The notes under the pieces: generated by a model
The model's database searches: none
What the model saw: the letters and a program-made list of their open reading frames with translations, nothing else
Told to the model about the DNA's origin: nothing
Origin: Apostichopus japonicus
Lineage: Eukaryota; Echinodermata; Holothuroidea; Aspidochirotida; Stichopodidae
Assembly: GCF_037975245.1 (NCBI RefSeq)
Contig: NC_092583.1
Span: 17,076,764 to 17,140,763, forward strand
Reading direction: 5' to 3'
DNA: 64,000 nt
Position numbers and translations under genes: made by a program
Shown here: positions 46,679-62,254 of the stretch, one piece after another
Numbering within the stretch: position 1 is the first letter of the stretch
Layout of the letters: the number at the start of each line of letters is the position of its first letter

Positions 46679-49493
46679 TATATATATACCAGTTCTGCGA
46701 TGTAACGAAATAAAATTTAAAAAATCTTGGATAGTTATTGGCAGGACTTTTCGGGGATGATGCCTGCGCATAACCAAGCCGTCATGATATCGATGATCAA
46801 CAAACTTTCTTAATTGGTGAAGAAATGACATGAACAGAACATGTTTATGAATGCTTATAATACACATTACTTACTTCTCAAGCCCACCCCTTCCCTGTGA
46901 TTAATTGTTATATTAGTTTTTAAATGATGTTTTTGCTGTATGTTTACAAATGGAGGGAATGCTTCGTGAAGTTCGTGAACAACCTCCGCATATGAAAAAT
47001 TCCCATATATGATGCACGTACACTGTGCAGATAGCGAACCATTTTACACAGTTAATTCCCAATTGAAATTGTTTGTCATTGACAAAAATCAGTTTACTTG
47101 CTTCAAGTTCGGCGGGGTACTGCTTTCATCACTCTGTGATATATTTGCAATGATATATAGGCTCGCTAATATTGGGGTTTGACTAGTCCAAGAGTCACTC
47201 GCCAAAATTTCATTAATCATAAAATATAGTGCCGGGAGTAAATATGTAAGGTAGTGGTTGTTATATATGTTGGGTGACATTCAGAAGTGCCGGGCGCAGC
47301 CGCCCGGCGTGAGCACATCCCTGTTAATGTCTCTCGAGTTATGATAAGAAAAACTTCTATTCTTTAACAATCAAACTTCATAGAAATCAATAAAGGTTTA
47401 ATAAGACGTTCAGAGCTCAGTTAGTTTAATATATATAAACACATAGAGGATAGATTAAACAAATTCCTGATTGCCGTGCAGGGGCTACTATATATATTAG
47501 ATATAAATGGTCTAAACAAAAGAAAACCAAAATTAAGAATAACTCTTCTTGCTCCTACAGGGTAAATCAAATTACCATAAGATAAGACAGAAGCACAAGT
47601 CAACGAGTTTCTGTCGCACTACTATAGTGTCATTGAACAGAATGTTATCGGGCAAATTATTATATGTAGGCATATGTGAATATTGAGAAGCTACATTCAG
47701 TTGGTTATATATATTTTAGTATCTATCTTTCGTTCGAGTATAGTCAGGAGAACAAACTCTCTAGATTATTCATTCAATTTGAAAATCAATACTCTTCATT
47801 TCTTTCCCGGCAATCTATCTCTTTCTGTTCATATCTACTCTCCAAGGCTATACTCACTCTCAGATGAAGTAAAGTATAGTGAATGCAACTTCAAGAGCAA
47901 TTTCACCTTCTCCAACATCAAGAAAAAAACCCCATCTTCATCTCGGTTCACAAGGGATGAAAGTGATATGGTACAGAATCGAGAGAGGTTATCACTTCCG
48001 ATTTCTTTTAGTCTTTTTGTTTGCTTCGCGTCATATTTATGCCGCACGTGACTTGCTTGAGTAGGTACAATGATTAGATACGAGTGTGTCGAGTCGTAAG
48101 TATCTTTGAAATAAATTGAAAATAAAATAAAATGACAGATCTTAACCAACAATGCTGTAGCTGGGCAGACGTATCGCATTTAAAGGGATAAACCGGAGTG
48201 CAGGCTCTAGACAACACGACAAATGTAGAGACGACATAAATACTACAGCCGAGTAATGAACCCTTCCTTCAGTACTGCAGGAAATTACTCACATTGGGAT
48301 TCAGTTATGACGTCTTAGTAGCACATTTTTTCTGTAATCCACATACATATTCCTCTGTGCAAAAAAAAATATTTTACTTTATTTTTTATATACCAAAGTG
48401 ATGTCATTCTCTATGTTGTTGCCAAACATATTCATAAAATTTCCCCCAAAAAATCTTACATGCTCGTGATAAAATATGTTATCAGGATGCAACTCTTTAC
48501 TAATGCTTTATATTTAATGAGACAACCCAATAATAGTCTATATACAGAAGCATAACGAGTGAGCATTAGGACGAACACGTTGGAACTTCCTTTGTCTTTA
48601 TTATGGCAATATCGACTGCTTAGTCATTAGAATACGCGCAGTTTGTCACCAATTTCGTGCAACACCTTGTCATTTGTACTTGCGCAGTTTGTCATATTGC
48701 ACAGCAATCGATTATAGGCAATAATGTACAAGCGCAGTTGTAATCATTGCACGATATGATTGGTCTAGAGCATTTTGGCGGGAAAAAGTGCAACGTGTAA
48801 CTTAGTGGTATGCAGAGTGAAAACGAAAGAAACACTCTCTCTCTAAGCATACATGATTAAAGGTATAAATATTTATACCGTTTTACCGCATGCATCCATG
48901 AAGATTTTCCCTTATATCGCACGAAAATTTACTACTTCTATCCAGTATGTAGTAATTTACATACAAAAAACTGTAAAACCCCTTTCTGCCCAAGCCAAGT
49001 TCATGGAAAAGACTTTCATTTGAAATTCAAATAAGAAGGGTGATTTTGACCTGTTTTAGTTCAGGCTCGGTGTTTTTTCTGACTTAGCTAGCAAATCCTT
49101 ACTAATGTACGTTATAGGCAATATGGTGATAAGCATGGATTAAAGAGGCCTACCATGGCTACAACGTTATGGTCTCAGTGCTGTAATAAATCACATAGTA
49201 TTTCAGTGTAACTCCGCTGTCAGAGTATTTACATTCTTTAGTGAATGTATAACTATCCAAAGTACCTCTCTTAAAATCCCTTTTGTTGAAAACAAGTCCA
49301 CTTGGCCCATGATGTGTTATACAATTAACCAGGGAGGTGTTATTTACCTAGTCCCGTATATAACTAACTGCATGATCTGCGTAATGCAGGCTTGTAACTT
49401 ATACCATATTATATTTATACTGCCAGCAATCGATTGATAGCTACATTAGTTATTATTGGATCAACTTTTAATTTTACCTCTACTATTTTGATG
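42962..49493. other. Noncoding stretch, possibly holding the Ly6-like first exon
   Basis: No firm exon. Contents: (TATG)n at 44818-44843, (TA)n at 46610-46688 and a C-run at 46279. A signal-peptide-like frame on the minus strand (44739-44810) is discussed in findings. Confidence 0.4.
46610..46688 (+). repeat. (TA)n microsatellite
   Basis: About 75 bp of TA with one AA interruption. Confidence 0.93.
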
Positions 49494-49501
49494 GTCGTTG
49501 C

Positions 49502-49836
49502 CAGTGGCGTAGGAAGGTACTTTTGAGTGGGGGGGGGGGGGGGGGCTGAAGACTGATGGCCGGCCTGGGGGAGGGGTCTAAGGGGAGGGGGTGTCCCCCT
49601 CCCCTTTGGAATTTTTTGCATTTCCAGGTGGCCTCAGATGCAATTTGGTGCAATATAGCACACTTCAACACCCACTCCATTTTGTAAACTTAATTTTGTA
49701 TTTTCACCTGGCCTTAGATGCAATTTGGTGCTCCGAATGAGATTTTTTTTCTCATTTGGAAATGAAAAAGGGGTTTTCTGACTTGCGAACCGGGGGGGCG
49801 GAATGATACTTCCGCCCCCCGGTTCCTACGCCCTTG
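49502..49836 (+). mobile_element. hAT-like MITE, 335 bp
   Basis: It starts CAGTGGCGTAGGAA and ends with the reverse complement of CAAGGGCGTAGGAA, a 14-bp inverted repeat with two mismatches. It is flanked by identical 8-bp GTCGTTGC at 49494-49501 and 49837-49844. An 8-bp target duplication with CA..GGCG ends is the hAT hallmark. No transposase. Inside are a G15-type run, a doubled 'agatgcaatttggtgc' and a strong subterminal hairpin (gaaccggggggcgga / tccgccccccggttc). Confidence 0.9.
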
Positions 49837-50385
49837 GTCGTTGCAACGGGGACGATGTGGGGGGGGGGGGGTAGATATACGATAGATCAGTGGCGGAATG
49901 GGACATAAATTGCTACCGGATTGGTGATCAAACCGGTTGCTCTGGCAACAATCGGCACAGTTGGCGCCTCGGACGAAACTAGCAGCTAGCTTTCGCGACC
50001 AAGATGAAATTTGCAACTTCGGCACTCAACCTGCACGGATGACGATGTTTTGGGGTCTTCGGACTCAGGCCCTGCATTGTTTCAGACGGGTATAACTAAA
50101 GAATGGTTTAAAGTATATTGTAGCGCTGCAAGCTTGGTTGGAATAATAGCGAAGCTGTAGTTGAAGTCCAACCGCACAGTATAACTACCCGGTTTTTATT
50201 TATGATCAGATAATTATCTGAAATAAAACGTAAATTTAGAAATGGGTGGATTATTCTGTTGCTATCTCAAGACGCCCCCCCCCCCCCTGCTTTCATGAAA
50301 AATTATCGTGTTTTTTCATTTTTGCATTCCTGACAGTGTTGAACTCCTCATATATCTTGTACACTATACCATAAGGCACCGCTCC

Positions 50386-50390
<5 letters not shown>

Positions 50391-50445
<55 letters not shown>

Positions 50446-50560
50446 ATATATATATATAGGCTATATATATAGGCTATATATATATATATAGGCTATATAT
50501 ATATATATGCTATATATATATATATATGCTTTATATATGTATATATATATGCTTTCCTTA
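50391..50560 (+). repeat. (TA)n array with 'taggc' and 'tatgc' spacers
   Basis: TA runs alternate with 'ataggctatat' and 'atatgctttatat'. Confidence 0.9.
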
Positions 50561-53500
50561 GTACAGTAAGTTAGATCATGTAAATGACATCTTCCATCTC
50601 CCCCCCCCCCCCTCCCCGCCAGCACACCTCACTCTATCCCAACTTCATCTATTTCTAAAGATACTCTCGCATCGTACCATTTTCCTTAGCACATCATGTA
50701 AAAGCATAAATTACTACATATTGCTACAATACATACACAAAGTATATAGATTATATATTCAACAATCTCAATGATTCCAGAATAGTGTGAATGTGCGCGG
50801 TTTCATTCCTTTGGACGCACTTTGTGCATCCTCACTGTTCATTACATTTTGAATTATTCTTTGACTATTTATCAAACATTCAAAGAGCTTTCATATCTAA
50901 CATTCGATATAGTACATCAACCTCACTCACAGAAATCAAATCTCATTAAATATTTGATGAGTTGATGAATCTAGGCTGGTAAAGACACCATCAGAGATTC
51001 CTATAGGCTATATATACACGATGAGGTACATACAAGATTATAAGATTAAAGCCATACGTACAACGTATGCCCTAGTGATACATTTCTTTTCTCTGAAGAG
51101 AGGAAATCACATGAATTCCACTTCACAAAATGGATACTTTTTAATAACTATTTTGCGTTACAAATGGTTTAAACATTTTCTCCTTCAAGTGTGCAGCTAG
51201 GGAGAACGAGTATGGTATGTAAATAATAGGTAGGTAATGTGTGCTTCAAGATATAGGCCTATGCATATGCAGGCTAACTTCATGACGTCTATTTTGAAAG
51301 TTAAGAAGCTTTCTTCGCGGGATTTAAACATTTGTCGGGAAGTTACTTTCCACAAACTGACAACAGATGTTAATTCTACCCAAGTGCTTTTATATCCGCG
51401 TGGAGTGAGATGTAACAACGCAAAGAATATCAGCCGGATTTCATATTTGGATAAGTAATTAAGCTGGGTTCGTATGTTGAATTATTTCAACTGATTGTAT
51501 GTTGTAACTAACCGACTCCATTTCCCCCCCTCCAACTTCAGCCTAATACCCACCCACACCGCCCTCCCGCACACAAACATAAATGACCCTTGTTTATGTG
51601 ATCATTCATTTCAGCTTTGAGCCTTTTCTTAATCCATCGTCCAAGCTTGAAAGAGAGTCATTTAAACATGGGATCATCTGCAAGGATGAGGCGTCAGCAA
51701 CGCGCGTAATGTGAAATGACAGGTTTAAGACCTTGCAACGTGATTGGATGTGCTTGCCGCATTTCGTCAACATAAGTAACTTATCATCATAATGGGAAGA
51801 ACGTCTAATTCTTTAATCCGTAAATCCAGTAAATCTCGGTTTTTCTATGTAATTATGTAAAATAAATTCCGGCTGATTAAATGGCGAGCTTCCTAAATCA
51901 TCTGTAGAATTAAGTATATCACGAGATAAGCACACCGACATTAAGTCAGTTTCTATTAGCCTTACATTGCAGCCGTTTTCACTGGTGGATTGATGATGTT
52001 TACTGGGTTATAAAATGATATTTATGGATACTGTATACAGGTATATATAGTCCAAACATATCCGCTTACTTGACGGTTCGTTGGAAATATATCGATAGTT
52101 ACTTTCTACGACGCCACCTTTTACGGTAATTAGGCCTACTTCCTAACACCTGGTTATAAATATGGTAACCTAATATATTAAGTGTGCATGTGTGTGACAG
52201 TGTATACTCTAGTGAGTAAGTGTAATAATACTAATGCTGGATGCACGGTTAGATCGACACTTATGTTGCCTGACGAATAATAGTTTGTATGTTTGGTCGC
52301 CAACGTCCAATGGTTCTGTCACATTAATTAAAATAAAATTACAAAAAATGATGAAAGTTATTTACCTCTCACATATTGTTTAAATCTCAAAATGAATGAA
52401 TATTATAATTAGCTCAGTATAGTAGTTCATAAATTCACAAGTTGACAAATTTCGTCACCCAAATATTTTGTTTCCATATTAAAAAATCAATAATTTGCAG
52501 AAAGCAAATAAGAAATTTTATTCATGTTTTGCATTGTTTGAAATAAAACTTGAAAGTTGAGCAAGTGACCAGCATATTAATATGACTTCGGTATACTTAA
52601 ACAACGAAAGTGTTTTAGAGGCTTCTGATCACATTAGCGTGTAATCAAGAGATTCTGTACAGTTTACTGGATACTGTCTTTATAAACGTTAATGCATGTT
52701 CTTGAATGTGTTACGTAATCTATAGACAGGTTCAAATTAGCTGTCATGCAACCGCAACAACTTAATTACAAATCACGAATTCAGACCCGATTCTTGTATG
52801 CAAACTGCAATTATACGCATATAGATACGCTTAGTTTCTTCTATGACGGTGTGGTATGCTTACACCATCTTTTGACGTTTCTTTTGAAAAGCAGCAAGTC
52901 ATGTTAAGATTAATAAACATGTTATAACATTATCATCCACTGCAGCGAAACGACAACACAATATATGTTAAAACCTCATTGATAACGACAAATATGTACG
53001 CTGCAAATACAGTGAAGGACTATGAACATAATACTATATGTGTGAGAAATTCATGTTTTCTGGTATACTTCTAACATTTTTCAATAAATCTAGAAGAGTT
53101 CATGAATAAAGGGAGAGGTTTTGTTCCAATCCCCATTCCGTACCCCTTCCTGTCGTTTCCCACAGCGATTCCTCTTATATAAATATACATAGCCTACGAT
53201 ATGTAGGCCATATACTTACACAATTGCAACACAGTAAGTGATGCCGAAGCTTTTCATATAGTTCATTTCTCAGAATTGCCCAAAGCGATATTCTTGAAAT
53301 CATTTTTCTCTGATTCGATTTTTCTCCCCTTAATGAGAAACGAGAGTTCCTCTGTAGTTGACGGCTACGAATGTATAAATTGTCCCAGTGGATCTAGAAT
53401 ATAAACATTTTCAGATTAACAAATGGCGTCTTGTAGAGTCCCATGGTTCCCTTTAAAAGCACTTATATGATACCAGGTTTTCTATGTAAAGTGACTCCTC

Positions 53501-55600
53501 GAACAGGATTGTTTTGAGGCAGTCTATAATTGCAAACAAAACCTATAGATCGATGCATATCTACCATCGGTAATGGACAGGGAGTAAAAGTAATTAATAT
53601 TTTAGGTCAAAAGGTCAACATGTAACCCCAGCAGGTGTTTTGTGCGAAGCCTGAAGTTTGCAAGTCTTCTGTCCAGGCAAATCTTTGAATCAGAAAAAAA
53701 AACCTATCATTTCGGGAATTCATTTTGAGCATCGGAGTTAGGTTTTTGGACGCAAAGGCTATAGAATGCAATATTTCTAAAAGGTCACGCATATAGACGG
53801 TCAATGTTAGAGATGTTAGCGCAACGTTGTTCTATCAGAAAAGTGTAGCGTGATGGGTTTTGTATTATATATTTAAAAAAAAATTTTATTAATCTTTTCT
53901 TGTGAGCGACTTCACAAATTTATGACAAAAGTCGTCTCATAACAAATCAAATCATTTTTACAATTTATGTTGTATAGAGACGACTCCGCATTTAAACTTT
54001 CTATCACAGGCTGTTTACCCCCCGGTTAGCCCATGCACCCCCCCACCCCACGCATGCCTCCACATAACCCTTCCTTTATGACATAGCTAGCTATTACAAG
54101 ATATATATGAAAATTAATAGCAAATATATATAATACAATTTAAACAGCTTCAATTTATGCAAGGAGCTGGTACAAATCACTGAGTACATATGTGACCTTT
54201 GTGGAGAGGGGAGTGGATCCAATCACCAACTAACTATAAAACACATGGAAGAATATAAACTATAAAAAGCCGTATAATAATATAGTCTGTGAGAATTGAA
54301 GTAGACAAGGTATACTGTGGAAAATACCCCAAACACCCCACCCCCTACACCCCCACCCCCAAGTACAACCTTCACCTGCTCTGTTCACAATGAAAAGTCC
54401 CAGGTTTATATAGGTTTAAACAGGCATGTAATGGTAAGGCTTTAGCGATAAGTACATTCTGCATGCTATTGAAGGATTTGACCCACAAAACCTAAACATT
54501 TGTGTACATATTGAATTTCCTTATAAGATAATCACCATGCAAATATAATTCACAACCATGATACCCTATAGCAGCATCATAAGTAGGCTGGAGACACTTG
54601 TCAACATACACTGAGATTTAATGCTATTTTGAATAACAATGGAGAAGAAAAACGCGCCATTCAGCTTTTCTCATATTCAACTCGATAAAGAGCGGTAGGC
54701 TCGACTGTATATAGTATACACAACAGGGAGAGAGAAAACCAGTTATACGTACGCGTAGTTCTATGTACAGGAATTAAACAGAAGGAACGCATTGACAGGA
54801 CCAAAACAAAATATACAGGGGATCGAATCAATTTTGTGCGTTTCGGGATGTTAGTGTGCCCGTGCTCTGTTGAGCACTTTTAAAGCGGTGTTCATTTTTG
54901 ATCAACGACTTCCTTTGACAGAAAGAAAAAGCCTAAGCTTGACTAATGTCTCATCCTTAGCGTCTTCCCTTCATTTTGAATTAAGGTGAGTAGGCCTATA
55001 CACTTTGTTTATCTTTTACTACTGAAATTTTCTACAAAACAAAATAAATAAATATGCCCTCCTGTTTTTCAATCCCATATTGTATGCATATCGTACAATA
55101 TTGTATGTTGTTCCCAGTAGATGCACCTCAAATGCACAAAACGGTTCGGGTGATATAACACCATAGGCTTTAGACCCCCTAGAAAAATTCAGAGGGATCA
55201 CTCCCCCCCCCCCCCGTATGTGAAGCACAATTCTGTAACATGAACCAGTACAACCTATAAAGTGGACGATTTTTATAAATGGTTTCAAAAGTTGCAACAT
55301 ATAGCATCATTTTATATCGACCCCTCCCCCATTTTACCATTTTTTCAGCGGGAAGGGGATTGAACCATTGAACATATTAGCCTACCCCCCAGTACCTGCC
55401 CACCTGAATGACACTGAACAGAAAATCTTATAAGAAAGTTAAACTGTAAGGGACTATATCTGGTTGTATATCGTGAATCATAATTAAGTCATTCAAGATC
55501 AACATATGATATAGCATATGTAGCCCTTCCTTACGCATTATACATTCCATTAAGGCAGGTAAAGGAAACTATATTCAACCAATGGATATATATTTTATTT
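50561..55600. other. Noncoding stretch
   Basis: No exon supported. Low-complexity C-runs at about 50601, 54036, 54340 and 55203. Confidence 0.4.
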
Positions 55601-55619
55601 TTGTTTTTCGTACCACCTC

Positions 55620-55955
55620 TGTCAAAGGAGATGGGTGGGTGTCTGGTGCTATGTTATAGGTCAATAGGTCAGTTAAATGAAATAATATCCCGTTAAACTG
55701 ATCGGTAACTCGTGTACATCATGGCTGGCACCTGTCTAAGAATGCGTTATAGGGCTATCAACATGCCCAGAGCTCAGTTGAAATGTAAAGAAATTCCATA
55801 GACTGGTCGGTAACTAATGTATGACCCCGCTGACACTTCTGTCAAAGAATTTTATGTCATAGGCTTATACCATGCCCAGAGCTCAAGTTTAAAATTAAAG
55901 AAATTCCAATAGATTGATCGGTAACTAACGCATGACCCGTCTGATTATTATCTAT
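55620..55955 (+). repeat. About 118-bp tandem repeat, three diverged copies
   Basis: Shared words: 'gatcggtaact', 'catgcccagagctca', 'aaagaaattcca', 'gacac.tctgtcaaag'. The first copy is the most diverged. Confidence 0.85.
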
Positions 55956-58900
55956 ATATACAAGTTCAATCTCTGGCAAGCTTTGACGTAATTTAATAAG
56001 TCGTTTCCTCGGAACTGTTCGACGCAATTTCTCTTCCGCAAAAACAGAAGTTGGTTTGTTTAAATTTGTCGAGTGCCTCGCTATTAGTCACTTGCATTGC
56101 GGCGTTTACTGTTAATGAGATTTTCGCCTTGGCATGCGTTTCTCACAGCTGATCATATTCTGATGGGACGTCTATAACAATGCGATGGTATTGCTAAGTA
56201 GCTTCCTGGCACGTATAGGGTAATCAATCAAGACATTATGGTCATCTTCATAAGATAGGAAACGCGTCTCGATAATGCCAGCAGTCGAATGACCATCAGG
56301 CAGTGGTCAATGCTGGCCTCAATTCTCGGTAAGAGAAAATATCAGTGCAAGATACAAGATTGATAAGAACAAACGGGCAAGTGTCATCAAAATGACAACG
56401 ATGAAACAAACAATATTTGGAGAAAAAAACGGATTGTTTTCGATTTGAAGGGAAGAACACTGATTGATTAAGTTTCCTGTACAAATTCGTAGAAAAGACA
56501 TTCTAGGTGACTCGGTCACCAGTTCGCCAATAAAATGCAACTTACGTGCAATATATATTAGGTTGACTAATACCTCAGTTTGTTGTAAGAACCAAGCAGA
56601 TTTTACATTTACACAAAAGTTGACTGATAGTGTATATATTTTATATGTGACGTTCATTTAAACATGCAATAGTCCGTGTATTCGACTGCATACATTTAAA
56701 ATCACGCTATATTCCTTCTGTCAATATGTTGGAAGATCTTTACGTACTCTTTTATTTTCTTAATTTCGCCCCCTTCCACCCCCGCCATCTCCCTCCTGTT
56801 TTTGTCTTGTTTCTGTTGCCTTTTCTCTTTGGTAGCAACCATTTTTAACCTTCGTTATTTGCTTGATCTCTTATAATTACATTTATGAAGGCCTTTTCTT
56901 TATCAATATTTGTACAGTTATATATTCGAACTAAAAACAACTATGAAACTCAATTACAGAGTCGAATTTAATATCTTATAATTCAATTTCGAAGTCATAG
57001 TTTATATAAATGTCAAGAACAGAAACAAATTCAATCAAAATAGGTCAGAAACATGGACAGATTTAAACTTCCGGTCATGTGATTGCTGGTATATGCTTAT
57101 CTTGGAGAGCAAATGTTTGGGAGGTTCTTCTTTTTTCTTTTAAGCTTTTAATCCATTTTGTTACTTCGTACGTTATCGTTTATAACATAATACTGCTTAA
57201 CGCGCATATGTTTAGGTATATATATATATAGCCTATATTCTATATTACATTGCATATACCAAAATTATATCTGTCCATATCCCATGAAGTGGGCTTTTTC
57301 TACACCTCCCTTGTGTGTTTGTATCTTCGTAGCCTCCCGCAATCTCCTCCGTATAGTATTAACGCTAAATATTTCTCTCACCTAAACATGTATACTTTCA
57401 GCATTTGAGATTTAAATTTTAGATACGTCTCTTAAGCATATACATATATTTATATGTATTTCTCTCACGTTTATGGACAAGCAAGGACTAAAATAAATCA
57501 AGGGAACTTCATACTGTCCAAATTTCCCTCCTTATTTACAATTTAAAACTGAAAACTTAATTCAGCGACCTCGTTGGATAGTATAAACAAGACATCAACA
57601 GATTTATATTTCCAGGAGCAAAATGAGGCCTAGGCAACATAGCAGCTTATGTCACGTAATCTATTTTACCTTCTTTGGCAAAATGAGGTAAGAAAATTGG
57701 AGAAAACGTAGCGTAATTTCTAGTAGAAAGTCACACTACGATACATGTGGAGTTTTTAAGATGTAAATGTACATGCGCATATTTCAGGTTTCAGTCAATG
57801 ACGTGAACAGGATATCAAAGGTTGGGCCAAATTCCGACTGATTTTAGGAATAGAGGCAAAAACTCTTCATGGCGAAGAGCTGTGGGCGGATCAGCAATTT
57901 TACGAATGAAAATTGTGGCTGTGGGGTCGCTGACTATAAATTAGAACTATAATTAGGTCTTAACGCAATGTTGTTCCTACAAATACTTGTGCAAGTTCCC
58001 GCCCACCGATTGATGATAGAGGATGGGGAGGGGGGGGGGCTGCCCGACTGACCATGAAGGTGGGGTCATGCCGCCCATTACTCTTTACGCACGCCACTTA
58101 TAGCTTTCGGAAATATAACTCACAAGTAACGCCATCGCTCTTGTATAGATTGACGTAATATTTGCGCCAAAAGTATAGTAAACAAATTGAGAAAGTACAC
58201 TGAGAAAGTACACTGAGTACACTGTTCATAAATCCTCATTAAACAATTCACTTCGTATATTGAATTCAAATGTTCATATCTTTCTTGAAATAATGTGGCG
58301 ACATTTATTATGGTTTTCGATGCTAAATTCCCTTCCCAGGCAGTTCATTAGCTTTCAAATAATAAGTATATCTAAATACCTTGTTGTAAGTTTCAGACAG
58401 TATTAAATTGGTTTTCCTATTTTGTTTTATGTGAAAACTTTGAGAACCAATCATTCTTATCGACTTTTACCTGTTACTCGTCAATTTTTATTTTTGCCAA
58501 CAAGTTTCAATTTATATTCTAAGATACCGATAGTTTCTAGAGATAACTTCCCATCAGAATCGAATGCAAAAAACGAGGGTTTGTCACGTCTGTTTTTTTT
58601 TACCACTTTTTTCGTTGAATACCTTATTTCGAGCCTCCATAATAACAACCGAAGATAATCTTTCTGCACATTACTGATTGTTTTATTCCACCGGGAAGTT
58701 TAATCACGCCTTTCCCATTATACGGTACCAAACATGGCTGTTTTTCATTATAAACATTGGCGTTCTGTACAAGTAAACTGATATAATTTGACACTTTTGT
58801 TTAAGGAAGACCTGGATATGTAGGTCTCAGGCGTGCACACATATATACATATATGATATACTATAGTGTATTACAATGATATATGGTGTACACTATACTG

Positions 58901-61900
58901 CTATGCATTACTTAACCTCTACTGCAATATACTGCTATGCTGTACACTATCACATATACTATACATCTATACAATGCTATTTACCTTTATGTTATAACGT
59001 ATTCTTCTAAAGACCGAAACTCTACAACGGTAAAAGGTTAAGGCAATATTCTTGTGCGACGACTTAATCTAGTTCCGTTTGTAGTAATTAATGAAGCCGC
59101 GTGGTAATAGATACCGTACCCGATTATTGCTTTAATATTTGTATATGGCAATGTCGTATGTACTTAACCGACATTGCCGCTATTTTTATTATGGACTCAC
59201 GTGGAATATTTAACTCGCGCAGTATTCCTTATTAAGGAAGTAAAATTTATCCGCGTGTCACTAATGTCACTCGTTAGAAATATTTCGTCGCACCCAGATG
59301 AACATTAAATCTCCGCACGTTCTATTCTGATTAACAACACAGTTGTGCTATAGGTTTATCCCGTAGTTAAAAGCTGGTAGCCAAAATGTAGCAACGCATG
59401 TATATTAGTTGCGCAAAAGGAATGTAGGGCTGTCAGTTACCATGGTGATCTAACATACATATTATCCAAGGTTTTACATTTTTATTGAAAATCAAATAGT
59501 GTATGCCTAGGAATGTGCATTCCTTTATCTTCGTAAAATTGTTAGTAAAGGTCAAATTGAAATCGATTGAAAAGTGCGCATGTGCAGTGGCTTACATATA
59601 GTCATCAATGACTATTGATTAACATATAGATATATAGCTGTGATCCATTAAAAATCATTGATTTTCTCACGTTGGGCTTACAGCGACTCCATTCCACTGA
59701 TATGAATTTCAGTACGGCGAAGTGGAGGACGTGTGAATACTTTATATGCTGAGTTCGATCTTGTTTATTTAAAAAAAATAACGTTGAACTTTATTGTTCG
59801 AAAGTGTAAAACAGAGTCCTAAATCTCTATAGATTTGTTTAATTAACGGGTGCACTGAATTTCCAGAAATCCCCATGACTTCAAATTATGTACTGACAAT
59901 ACACAGCGCGACTGCGACCTTCATTCGCAAGCACAGGCGGAGAAATTCATTGTTAAAAAAGTGCAAATTCGATTAGTTTGTCTCCAAAAAAGTAATCGCT
60001 ATGTATATATACAAAGTTTAGAAATCCGAACTAATTTGCCCACGACGAGGCTAGTCTGTGTGAAAACCGGCGCGTCGGCGCACATCATAAACGCGCTGTA
60101 AACAATTTGTTATGGATTTGAAGAAAAAAAAAACTATTATAAAGCAACATTTCAACAATATTAGCATATAAATCACTATTATATTTCTTCCATTGTTTAC
60201 GGGTTTGTACATGTGTAGCTCTGTCTTCTTTAAGGTTAAGCGATGTTGTCTCTTTTCTTTAAGAATGCAACGAAGAGTACAAGAAAAGTGCATCTTTATA
60301 CCCACGAGAGGTTTCTACGCGCCTCACTAGACGTGAACGTTATTTCCTATGAATGTTACGTAATTACTCTTAGATCAGCGAGCACGAAAATTACCCTGTA
60401 ATACAAATGAGACTAGATTGGTAAACTTGTAGCTAAGGTTTCTGTATAATGGTGGAATCCTCGATCGATGCCAAACGGAAAGTTGTGACTTAAATTTAAT
60501 AAAAGGAAATTTTATTGTAATAACAAATTATTTCAAATTATAATGTATAGAGAAGAATTCATGAAATTTAACATTTTGCTTTTTCTAAATGTGATTGAAA
60601 TTCCATTCAATGTTCCATAGCCTAACAGAAAAAATAAAATAAAAAACAAAAGGCAAAATAAAGTTGCATCATTTTTAGTTGCTGAGAAGACCGATGTACT
60701 TAGTCAACAAGGATCCGGTTGTTTGAAGTTATCATCTTTCTAACAAATACTAAATTCACCAACCTAATTAAGTTACCGGAAGATAGATTCCCACAGAGAC
60801 CATTTAATCATGTTTCACAAGTTAGCACATGCGACCATTAAAATGAGACACTCCGTTTTAAATTGTTATCCGGCGTCTGGTTAATCCTTTGTCTGTGGTC
60901 TGACATTCTTTCCGGTGTTATATCATTGCGTGTATAGTACTATGTTTTTCAGTGCGTAATATCATTAAAACGATTATGATAGAGCAAATGCCGTTGAAAC
61001 ATTCCATCATCATTAATGACAAGTCTTCAATCTTTGTAATCTGCACTGGAGTCTTAAAGGAGCCGAAGGTTTTGTTGAAGGAAAATCGAGGACTGATGTT
61101 CGACAATTATATGATGCGGAGAATAGCCTATCGACATTTATGCCTATAGTGCAGGAATTCACTTGGTCCAAAATTGTAGCACAATGCGCATTAAGTTATA
61201 GTATCACGCTCGTATTGCAAATTACACTGGCTTCGCTTTCGTTAGGCTAGCCATAAACCACCACGACCATGCACCATGTATAGCCTAGCCTACACTCTGC
61301 TGTAAATTGAGAATTCAAAATCCTCCTTTAAGGAGTGTTAGAGATGCTCGAAGATTAATCGCAGAAGTGGATATAACGACACTTTTTTAATGACGACTGT
61401 CTTTCTGAGACTAACCAGACCCGAGAAATCGGCCTACATATATCTCATCTTCTTTAATCCTTACCAGCTATAATGTTCTGATTTGCGGCTGTTATTATTT
61501 TTATCACAGTTAAGCTGAATTCGAGATGTGCTTTCTCACCCTTTACGTGCGTAGTGTATAGTAATTGCCGCAATGATATTGTATAGCCCCGTGGCCTCTC
61601 ATATAGACTTCATTCGATATAGCAACGAACTTGTCTACATTCATTCTTTGGTGTTACGTCAGTGTTACGTCGTTACGTGTTACGTCAGTGTTACGTGTTA
61701 CGTCAGTATCAAAATCGAGGCTCTGTTGTGTGAGGTGTGCTTTAGTAATTTATAAAATTAACAATGTGTCTGTTTATACGTACAGTAGAGCCATACGTAA
61801 GTGTATGTGTATATATACACATAAACTATATATAAACCTATAAACAAACTGTATATTAACGTATATACCTAAATTAACATACACACAAACACAAAATATA

Positions 61901-62164
61901 TATGTATACGTAAATATGTTTGTACACATAAAGTTGCGTATATGTATATGTATAGATAGATTAATATATTTTTATTCTATGAAACTCATGATGTAAACAA
62001 TGCACATGTTTCCTTCTTGTCGAAACACTTCTGTCGAAAAACTCGACCATTTAAAGGAGATGCGCCTCGTAAATTTAGTGTGAAAATTAATACTCACATA
62101 GGCGTATATAAGATAGGAATCTCGCATCCATTAGTAACATTGAATGTATCATGTCCCATAGTAA
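55956..62164. other. Noncoding stretch
   Basis: No exon supported. It holds small repeats such as the 'gttacgtcagt' cluster at 61660-61710 and TA/TG-rich sequence at 61790-61970. Confidence 0.4.
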
Positions 62165-62213
62165 CAAGCTCTACTTTCTTAATTAAGTTAGTCCCTTGAT
62201 ATATTTGATAAGA

Positions 62214-62254
<41 letters not shown>

